Part shown: in pieces, positions 4,875 to 10,537 of the stretch
Layout of the letters: each line of letters opens with the position of its first letter
How positions within the stretch are numbered: position 1 is the first letter of the stretch
Assembly: GCA_001275005.1 (NCBI GenBank)
Contig: JWZX01002019.1
Coordinates: 1 to 10,537 of the forward strand
From: Chrysochromulina tobinii
Lineage: Eukaryota > Haptophyta > Prymnesiales > Chrysochromulinaceae
Length of the DNA: 10,537 nucleotides
Direction of reading: 5' to 3'
Made by a program: the position numbers and the translations under genes
The notes under the pieces: model-generated
What the model was told of the DNA's origin: nothing
What the model saw: the letters and a program-made list of their open reading frames with translations, nothing else
Database searches by the model: none

Positions 4875-7800
4875 TTACTCGCTGGCAGATGTTCTGTGCG
4901 TCCGCCAGGTCGTGTACGGCAGCACTACATCGACAACTCCGGCGCGATGGCGATCCTGGTGAAGGATTACTCGTCGGACATCGACTCGGCCCAGCTGGTC
5001 ACTGCCTTGCGGCTCCTGTGCGGGCGAGGCGTCTGAGGAAGATTGATGATGGCACGTGAGGGAGGATGGGTGGTCTGCGCGCAGTGCAGCCGAGGCGTCC
5101 ACGACGCCGGCTGACGAGGCTAAGGAGCGCACGGCCTGCGAAGCTGCGAGCGGCGCGTCGCCCTCGAATCGAATGTGGCGTATATTCTCTCTGACCTGCC
5201 CCCAACGCTGACTCGGCGCATGCGAGCACGAGTGCTGTGTGCCCCCTCGCTTAAGGACCGAGTGCGGATACTGCATCCCAGTTGTCGCAGAGACCACTTC
5301 CTTTCTCGAGGCGGCAGATTTCTTGGCCGATGGCTCCGATATCTCCGCCGCGGCCGGCGGTGCGATGGCCGTCTTCTCAAGTTGGTTGGCGCCAGTCACG
5401 TGGGCGACGAGTTTCATGAGCTGCTCCAGTTGCTGCTCCATTCTGGCCAGTTTGGCCGATTGCTGCTGCATCTGCTGCTTGATGAAGAGGCGCTCCCGCC
5501 TCTGCTCGAGGCCCAAAGACTGCGAAGGCACCTCCGATACATCATCTTCGATCGCGTTGCAGCTGCTGTCGCCCCCATCACTCCGCGCGTCCTCACTCGG
5601 CGCCCCGTTGGCATGGCTCACGGAGTACAAGCTTTCCACAGAGTCCACTACGCTTCCCCCGCTCACCACCGAGTCCGCCGTGCTCAGTCCAGTGGACTGG
5701 CGAGAGCGAGCAGCGGGGGTGGGAGAGCCGATATCAGTGCTGATGCTAGTGCCGAGGTGGCGCAGGTGACGAGTAGTCGGCTCTTTGTCCTTTGCTTCTT
5801 TCGCCCACTCGTAGATGTACTCGAGCTTCTGCACCACGCTCTCGTCGAGCGTACTGACGCCCTTGGGCGTTGGCGACGTGCCGCCGTCCTTGGACTTCTT
5901 CTCAAGGTACTTGATCATCGCATTCTTCTCCATCGTCTCAGCCTCGAACTCGGTCAGCTCGTGCCTCACCGTCGGCCCACCGAGCGACTCCGGGTCGGTG
6001 CCGCAGCTCCGACGCAAACTCCCCAGGAGCGCTGTGCACATCGTCCACATCTGCTGCACCAGCAGGCACGGCACATTGAGCGGCGGCGGCATGGGATACA
6101 AGCGTATGTACGCCTTGATCTGGTGCACGCGCTGCATCTTCCACTGCTCGCTCGCCTTCATGAACACCTTATCATACGTCGAGTTGAACATAGCGATGAG
6201 AAGGTTGACGAACACGACGGCTGCTATCATCAGGTACACCCAGAGCACCAGTGGCGCCAGCGACGAGGCAGCGGGCGCTGCTGCAAATTCGCCCGGATCG
6301 AACTGGCCATACAGCGCCCAAAATGGCAGGAAGAAGGAGCCGCCGGCCGAAAAGTCGACATGCACGTTCCAACGGTCGAAGGGGCGGAGCGGGCCTGCCG
6401 AGTCGGCGAGCTGAAGCTGGGATCCCTGAAAATAGTTGGGCGTGAGGATAGAGAAGGAGACGGAGAAGCCGATCAACAGGATGATGAGCAAGCAGAGCCA
6501 GTCGAAGAGGTTGTTGGCCATCTCTTTGAGGCACACGAGGAGCACGCCCAGCCGGTCATTGAACGTGAGCAACTCGAAGAGACGCAGGAAGAGGGGTATG
6601 GCTGTCACGCCCAGGATCGAGCGGAGCGAATCGATGAGCACTGTCAACTGGCACGTGTCCACCGAAGGGCCGTACAAGGGTGGCGAAGTAACGTTGACCA
6701 TGCGCAGCTGGCGCGGGCCATAGCCCGAGGGGTACGGCTCGCGCATCGAAACATGGCGCAGCCAGCCGATGAGAGAGACGCTCGTATGCTGATTGTTCGC
6801 CAGGTCCTCGAGCCCATCGCCAAAGTCACCGGCGAGATCTGAGGTGGCCAATCTGATAGCCGACGCGATCAGCATGAGCGCAATGAAGGTCACATCGAGC
6901 AGATTCCACACCCGATCCAGCCCGAGGCCCCAATAGGCGTGGCTGCCCGTGTGGTAATGCTGATGGATCTCCTGGACCACCATCGCCAGCAGCCATCCAA
7001 AGAAGATGCCATGCGTCGCGTGCAGCGGCCCGCATAAGGGCTGGAACGCCACCGTGCAAAAGGAGATGACAAAGAGCACCATCGCACGCGTCTGCATGTA
7101 CCGCTTGACGCGCGGGATTCGCCAAAGATCGTACGCGTACGAGCGCAGCAACCCCCACTTCCTGAGCCGGTGGGTGTTGTTTGCATCAGGCGCGAGGTCG
7201 TTGATAGTCACCTCCGGCAGGCAATAGCAGCCACGCGATGCCTTTTTGAGCTGAATGGCGCCGCCTCCGTGGTGGCGGCCGTTGAACTGCTCCTCCATGA
7301 CCTCCATGCAGTAGCGATGCGAGACGAAGGTGCGATTTTCGAGGAGGATGGCGAGATCCAGCACCTCGCACTTGTGAGCGCCGCTGATGCCGATGTCGGC
7401 GAAGGCGCCCTGAGTGCACGTGAGCAGCTTTCGCGCCGCCTCGGCGTTGGCGATGTGATTGAGGACACCGACCGTGTCCTCCGAGAACCGCTCAGCGGCC
7501 TGTTCGAGCTCCTGTTCCCGGATCTTCTTTTCCAGCTTGATCTGGTGGCATATCGACTGGGCCACGAGCCCTGCGCGCAGCGGTGACTTGGTCCGTTTCC
7601 ACATGATGTGTGCCACGTCGAGCGAGCCAACAACGAGGGCCCAGCACATGAGATCGAAGTCACGGACCACAGGCTGGTTTTGGCCGTAGCTTTCGAAGCC
7701 CTTGACGAGCTTCTCCATCAGATTGAGCTGTGGCTGGCTCCAGGGTGTCATCAGCCTTGCCGCCTCGCGCTGCTTCCTGTACTGGTCTCCCTTGAGATCG

Positions 7801-10520
7801 CCTCTGGTGGCCCTCCCGCTCGCCACTAATGAGAGGTCGTGGGCTTCGTCGCTGCTCGAGAAAAGGTCCGAAGACGAGCGAGTTGAGCGCGCGAGCGGCA
7901 GCGTCGAGCTCGAGCCCTGCGACTCCTTCCAAGCTCGCAGGTTGGAGACGGCCTTCTCTCGGCGTTGGGAAGCGTCGCGGCCACTCGCCTCGCGACCAAA
8001 GACGAATGACAAAACCGTCAGACAGCCGGGTACCACCGTTGCCATCTGCTGACGCGCGCGGCGCACGCGACTCTCCTTCGCATCGTAATTTCCATCCTTG
8101 AGCTCCCGGCAATATCCAAAGGAGTCGGCCTCGATTCCCCACAGCCCGGCGATGGAGACTCCCGCCGCATCTGCACCGTGATCTAGCAGAGTCTCCACCA
8201 GGGCGACATCGAAGGCTGTATCCACGGACCGCTCGAGCGCATCCTGTAAGGCGCGCTGCACCGCCGAGCGATGGCGCTGCACTTGCAGCTCCTCATCCTT
8301 GAGCACAATCTTGGCAATGTCGCTTCGGCCCCAGCGAACCACAAGCTGCAGCAAGCCAGGCTGTGTGTACTCGCTCTTGACAATCTGTTTCACCGTCTCA
8401 AGCCATTTATGGTCGGTCGCAGCGACGCCAGCATGCTGTGCCACATCCGAGAGGATCGTGTGCAAGGGCACCCACGTCGCATCCTTGCTCGTCGCAAAGG
8501 GGAGCTGCCCGCCAAGCTCGCGCGACAGATGCGTGTGACGAACGGTCATCTCTATCCACGCGTTATCGGTGTTGCGAACGTCGTCCACGTACCCCTGGTA
8601 GATGTGGTTGGCCCCATGGCCGTCAAAGGCCTCTTGAAGAAGATGATGCAGTCGCTCTTTCGTGTCCGCCCCACCACGTTTATTGGCCTCGTTGAGTAAT
8701 GCCGCACGCACCTCGGCGGCCACAGTGCAACCGGGCTCGTCTGGTGTAAAGAAGCATGGGAGGGAACCCGCGGCCCAGCTGGCCATCTCACACTCCTTCT
8801 CATCCAGCCCAAGCATTCGATGGTCCTTGCCCAGCCGAAGGACGAGCACCTCCAGATCTTGCGTCACGTCCCGTTCGGGGGGTCGAGATGAAGTGCTCCG
8901 AGATGTGCGGCTCTGAGATTGAGCGCTCCGTTCCCTTTCTCGCGCTGCTGTCGAGCGCTGCTGTAGGGTGTCTTCAAGTCCCTTCTTCGATTGGAGGCCG
9001 TCGAACGTGCCGTCGAACGTGCCGTCGAACGTCACGCTTCGCAAGTCCGTGCGTTCGGCACGGTCCATGCTGCGTTCCGTACGGATGGAGCTGCACGAGC
9101 TCTCCTCGAGATCGAGCCCCAACCGCGAGGCTTGGCTCAATTCCTTCGTGAGCGTCGGCCCGCCGGTGGTGATGCGGAAGAGCGAAGGATGACCCGAGCC
9201 GGTCGAGAGGCCGCTCGCAGGGTAGCGCTCTGACTGCTGGGAATCCCCTCCCCTGGGGCTAAACCGTGTGATGATGCATTCACACATGTGGTTTGGGCCC
9301 CACTGGAGCAGGCAGCCGAGGCCGGTAAGCCCTGTGCGGCCCCGTGGGTTGAGCGGCACAAACCAACGATCCGATCCGTCGAGTGGCTGGAACTTGATGG
9401 GTGCCTCGTAGCTCTTGCGCCCACGCTTGTTATCAGCGTCGTGGCGCTGGCTGTAGATATCACTGAGGTCCGTGTCCGTGTCCATCTTCTGGTGGATGAG
9501 TGGCACGTACTCGCCGTCCGAGTTGCGGCCCAGGAAGTCATCCGCGAGGTCGCGTGCCGTGCTCTGTTGATCCTCGGGTGAGCTCGCAGAGGTACCCGGC
9601 ACATTGTGACGACTGCCGTCAGCAGCATTGCCACCTCCTTGTGCACGTTGCGAGGGCGGCCGGCGCGCCAGACGACTGAGGCGTGGCGCTTGGCCACGTA
9701 CATAGTCAAGGGAGCGGCCGACGATGCCCCGCCTGGCGGATGCGATGAGCCGCTTGCTCGAAGCGTTGCTCGCGCGGCTGTGCCACTTATTCAGCCATTC
9801 GCGCTCTCGGGACGCGACGGGCGGCCGGTAGTGGGGCACATTCACAGACCAAGGCAACTGGTCGACATTCACAGACTGGTCTTTGCGTAAGAGCGTTTCG
9901 AGCGCACGATTGGCATAGCGCGTGGCCTTCGTGTCAGTGAGGAGGCACTTGAGGTGAGGGCGCATCCGCCTCTCAACTATCTCGACCCAGTCCCTGTGCG
10001 AAGCGTAGAGGTTGTTATAATCTGCCGAGTCGGCCGAGATGTCAACCCACTTGACTTTGCCTGCATCGTCCCCTGCCTCAAGTTTGAGCAGCCGCGCTTG
10101 ATTAACGTCACAGTGGAAGTGGTAGGCTGTCGTCTCAATCCACGCATTGTCCGTATTGCGCGGATCATCGACGTACCCCCGGTAGACGACGACGCCCGAC
10201 TCAAAGAGATCGTTCACGAGCTTCTTATTGCTCTCTTTCGTGGCGTTTGCATTCACGGCGCATGCCTCTTCCATGAACTCGCGCTTCACGGTCTCAGAGA
10301 CAGTCTCGCCCTCGTCGACCATACCGCCCGGGATAGCCCAGTCACCTGTGTCTTTCCGCTTGATGACGACCATCTGCAAGCGCTCGCCCGGATGCAGGGT
10401 GGGGTCCCAGCGCGTGACGATAGAATCGGCCGCATGGTTCGGGCCCCACTTTCCAAGCACCCCCCGCATGCAGAGGCCGGTGCGCCCACGGGGGTTGCGC
10501 GGCCTTTTGTACCCATCCAT
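4875..10520 (-). CDS. TRPM-family cation channel with tandem N-terminal NUDT9-homology domains
   Basis: This is a 1881-residue uninterrupted frame ending in TAA at 4875. The first visible Met is at 10520 (G at -3, G at +4), but the frame stays open to the window end. The first NUDT9-H copy also lacks the N-terminal 'PW-V-P-Y-PP' segment that the second copy has, so the protein may start upstream. The order of domains is: NUDT9-H copy 1 (about 1-190) with an intact Nudix box; NUDT9-H copy 2 (about 221-715), degenerate and with inserts; TRPM homology region (718-1085); six transmembrane helices with pore loop (about 1144-1447); TRP helix with WKMQR and PPPL (1458-1483); a Ser/Asp-rich linker; a Gln-rich coiled coil (1671-1708), a plausible tetramerisation element; and an unrecognised tail. 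Known TRPM2 channels are opened by ADP-ribose and calcium at the plasma membrane. Here the inference is a non-selective, calcium-permeable channel sensing or degrading ADP-ribose. In animal TRPM2 the NUDT9-H domain is C-terminal, so this order is inverted. The last 90 residues or so show no family resemblance, and an unrecognised intron there cannot be excluded. Confidence 0.92.
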   Translation of the reverse strand: MDGYKRPRNPRGRTGLCMRGVLGKWGPNHAADSIVTRWDPTLHPGERLQMVVIKRKDTGDWAIPGGMVDEGETVSETVKREFMEEACAVNANATKESNKKLVNDLFESGVVVYRGYVDDPRNTDNAWIETTAYHFHCDVNQARLLKLEAGDDAGKVKWVDISADSADYNNLYASHRDWVEIVERRMRPHLKCLLTDTKATRYANRALETLLRKDQSVNVDQLPWSVNVPHYRPPVASREREWLNKWHSRASNASSKRLIASARRGIVGRSLDYVRGQAPRLSRLARRPPSQRAQGGGNAADGSRHNVPGTSASSPEDQQSTARDLADDFLGRNSDGEYVPLIHQKMDTDTDLSDIYSQRHDADNKRGRKSYEAPIKFQPLDGSDRWFVPLNPRGRTGLTGLGCLLQWGPNHMCECIITRFSPRGGDSQQSERYPASGLSTGSGHPSLFRITTGGPTLTKELSQASRLGLDLEESSCSSIRTERSMDRAERTDLRSVTFDGTFDGTFDGLQSKKGLEDTLQQRSTAARERERSAQSQSRTSRSTSSRPPERDVTQDLEVLVLRLGKDHRMLGLDEKECEMASWAAGSLPCFFTPDEPGCTVAAEVRAALLNEANKRGGADTKERLHHLLQEAFDGHGANHIYQGYVDDVRNTDNAWIEMTVRHTHLSRELGGQLPFATSKDATWVPLHTILSDVAQHAGVAATDHKWLETVKQIVKSEYTQPGLLQLVVRWGRSDIAKIVLKDEELQVQRHRSAVQRALQDALERSVDTAFDVALVETLLDHGADAAGVSIAGLWGIEADSFGYCRELKDGNYDAKESRVRRARQQMATVVPGCLTVLSFVFGREASGRDASQRREKAVSNLRAWKESQGSSSTLPLARSTRSSSDLFSSSDEAHDLSLVASGRATRGDLKGDQYRKQREAARLMTPWSQPQLNLMEKLVKGFESYGQNQPVVRDFDLMCWALVVGSLDVAHIMWKRTKSPLRAGLVAQSICHQIKLEKKIREQELEQAAERFSEDTVGVLNHIANAEAARKLLTCTQGAFADIGISGAHKCEVLDLAILLENRTFVSHRYCMEVMEEQFNGRHHGGGAIQLKKASRGCYCLPEVTINDLAPDANNTHRLRKWGLLRSYAYDLWRIPRVKRYMQTRAMVLFVISFCTVAFQPLCGPLHATHGIFFGWLLAMVVQEIHQHYHTGSHAYWGLGLDRVWNLLDVTFIALMLIASAIRLATSDLAGDFGDGLEDLANNQHTSVSLIGWLRHVSMREPYPSGYGPRQLRMVNVTSPPLYGPSVDTCQLTVLIDSLRSILGVTAIPLFLRLFELLTFNDRLGVLLVCLKEMANNLFDWLCLLIILLIGFSVSFSILTPNYFQGSQLQLADSAGPLRPFDRWNVHVDFSAGGSFFLPFWALYGQFDPGEFAAAPAASSLAPLVLWVYLMIAAVVFVNLLIAMFNSTYDKVFMKASEQWKMQRVHQIKAYIRLYPMPPPLNVPCLLVQQMWTMCTALLGSLRRSCGTDPESLGGPTVRHELTEFEAETMEKNAMIKYLEKKSKDGGTSPTPKGVSTLDESVVQKLEYIYEWAKEAKDKEPTTRHLRHLGTSISTDIGSPTPAARSRQSTGLSTADSVVSGGSVVDSVESLYSVSHANGAPSEDARSDGGDSSCNAIEDDVSEVPSQSLGLEQRRERLFIKQQMQQQSAKLARMEQQLEQLMKLVAHVTGANQLEKTAIAPPAAAEISEPSAKKSAASRKEVVSATTGMQYPHSVLKRGGTQHSCSHAPSQRWGQVRENIRHIRFEGDAPLAASQAVRSLASSAGVVDASAALRADHPSSLTCHHQSSSDASPAQEPQGSDQLGRVDVRRVILHQDRHRAGVVDVVLPYTTWRTHRTSASE
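6072..7091 (-). other. TRPM channel core: S1-S6, pore and TRP helix
   Basis: This covers residues about 1144-1483. The helices are S1 about 1145-1163, S2 1171-1187, S3 1205-1225, S4 about 1292-1320, S5 1336-1360 and S6 1423-1447. The pore helix and filter read FFLPFWALYGQFDPGEF (1396-1412), with a Gly-Gln at 1405-1406 like that of TRPM2/4/5/8, followed by acidic D1408 and E1411. S2 carries E1184 and Q1187, and S3 carries N1206 and D1209, matching in kind and spacing the E-x-x-Q / N-x-x-D calcium site of TRPM2, TRPM4, TRPM5 and TRPM8. S6 ends VNLLIAMFNSTYDKV, and the TRP helix has W1460 and R1464. Confidence 0.9.
7266..8369 (-). other. TRPM homology region before the channel
   Basis: This covers residues 718-1085. 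LLQLVVRWGRSDIAKIVL (723-740) and ALVETLLDHGAD (773-784) correspond to the ankyrin-like TRPM repeats that normally read 'A..W.R.DIA' and 'FV.LLLENG'. After a Ser-rich insert (about 840-925), DFDLMCWALVVGSLDVAHIMW (954-974), LVAQ (985-988) and CEVLDLAILLENRTFVSH (1051-1068) match the later TRPM homology segments. This identifies the channel as TRPM rather than another TRP subfamily. Confidence 0.85.
8376..9860 (-). other. NUDT9-H copy 2, degenerate and interrupted
   Basis: This covers residues about 221-715. The N-terminal lobe segment PWSVNVPHYRPP (223-234) is present, then a long Ser/Arg-rich stretch, then VPLNPRGRTGLTG and WGPNH (388-411). After an insert of about 135 residues the fold resumes at LEVLVLRLG (556-564), with YQGYVDDVRNTDNAWIEMT at 641-659. 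The Nudix box has decayed: where copy 1 has KREFMEEA, copy 2 has RAALLNEA (605-612), and the PGG turn before it is lost. ADP-ribose hydrolysis is therefore unlikely. Ligand binding without catalysis, as in vertebrate TRPM2, is possible. Confidence 0.82.
8998..9032 (-). repeat. 12-bp coding tandem repeat (TFDG x3)
   Basis: Nearly three perfect copies of a 12-bp unit encode TFDGTFDGTFDG within the insert that splits NUDT9-H copy 2 (residues 497-508). They show recent slippage expansion in frame. Confidence 0.88.
9951..10520 (-). other. NUDT9-H copy 1, Nudix box intact
   Basis: This covers residues 1-190 of the channel protein. Family marks are NPRGRTGL (9-16), WGPNHAADSIVTRW (25-38), IKRKDTGDWAIPGG (53-66), YRGYVDDPRNTDNAWIET (113-130), LEAGDDAGKVKWVDI (147-161) and LYASHRDW (171-178). 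The Nudix box at 66-89 fits G-x5-E-x7-R-E-U-x-E-E, with R80, E81, E84 and E85 present, so the Mg-binding glutamates of an ADP-ribose pyrophosphatase are all there. In NUDT9 this activity turns ADP-ribose into AMP and ribose 5-phosphate. Activity here is inferred from conserved residues. Confidence 0.9.
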
Positions 10521-10537
10521 CTCAATCCTCGTCGTCT

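Noticed and set aside
4842-5036. Plus-strand 64-residue frame with protein-like text (HYIDNSGAMAILVKDYSSDI)
   Set aside because: It is short, antisense to the channel C terminus, and has no upstream context. It was kept only as a reason to check the channel's tail.
5175-6842. Plus-strand open frame of 555 residues opposite the channel gene
   Set aside because: The minus frame here encodes unmistakable S1-S6, pore and TRP motifs. The plus frame is His/Arg/Leu-rich without family features and is a GC-bias shadow.

Overview
The window looks like nuclear DNA of a GC-rich unicellular eukaryote, most probably an alga. A haptophyte is my first guess; a pelagophyte or dinoflagellate is possible. The reasons are long single-exon reading frames, a eukaryote-type TRPM ion channel, N-glycosylation sequons in a predicted lumenal protein, start codons in Kozak-like settings, CCG and GCGT microsatellites, and a protein built from 'VPDG..PGD' repeats plus SH3-like modules, a combination I associate with haptophyte and related algal proteomes. 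There is no sign of bacterial operons, phage, insertion sequences, CRISPR or RNA genes. The taxonomic call is inference and rests on no search.

Layout, left to right. (1) Positions 1-1342, minus strand: the 5' part of a gene for an Ala/Glu/Lys/Arg-rich helical protein. It runs off the left edge with no stop and contains 18 uninterrupted 15-bp (five-residue) repeats. (2) Positions 1343-1722: intergenic, with a 23-bp tandem duplication and a GGGACACACAC minisatellite. (3) Positions 1723-2718, minus: a 331-residue protein with four VPDG motifs in two paired modules, followed by three SH3/KOW-like modules. (4) Positions 2719-3208: a shared upstream region between divergent genes, with (GCGT)4 and a CCG tract. 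(5) Positions 3209-4333, plus: a class I SAM-dependent methyltransferase-like protein, possibly in the secretory pathway. (6) Positions 4334-4874: a convergent 3' intergenic region with TGACGTCA-type motifs, a 17-bp direct repeat and a hairpin. (7) Positions 4875-10520, minus, with the frame still open to the window end: a TRPM-family cation channel of at least 1881 residues carrying two NUDT9-homology (ADP-ribose) domains in tandem on the N-terminal side of the channel.

The channel is the main discovery. In animal TRPM2 the single NUDT9-H domain is at the extreme C terminus. Here two copies lie upstream of the TRPM homology region and the six-helix channel. The first keeps an intact Nudix catalytic box, and the second has lost it and is split by a low-complexity insert. 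The S2/S3 calcium-binding residues and a TRPM-type Gly-Gln filter are retained. This suggests an ADP-ribose- and calcium-linked channel-enzyme with separate hydrolysing and receptor-like domains. The other genes have no evident functional link to it.
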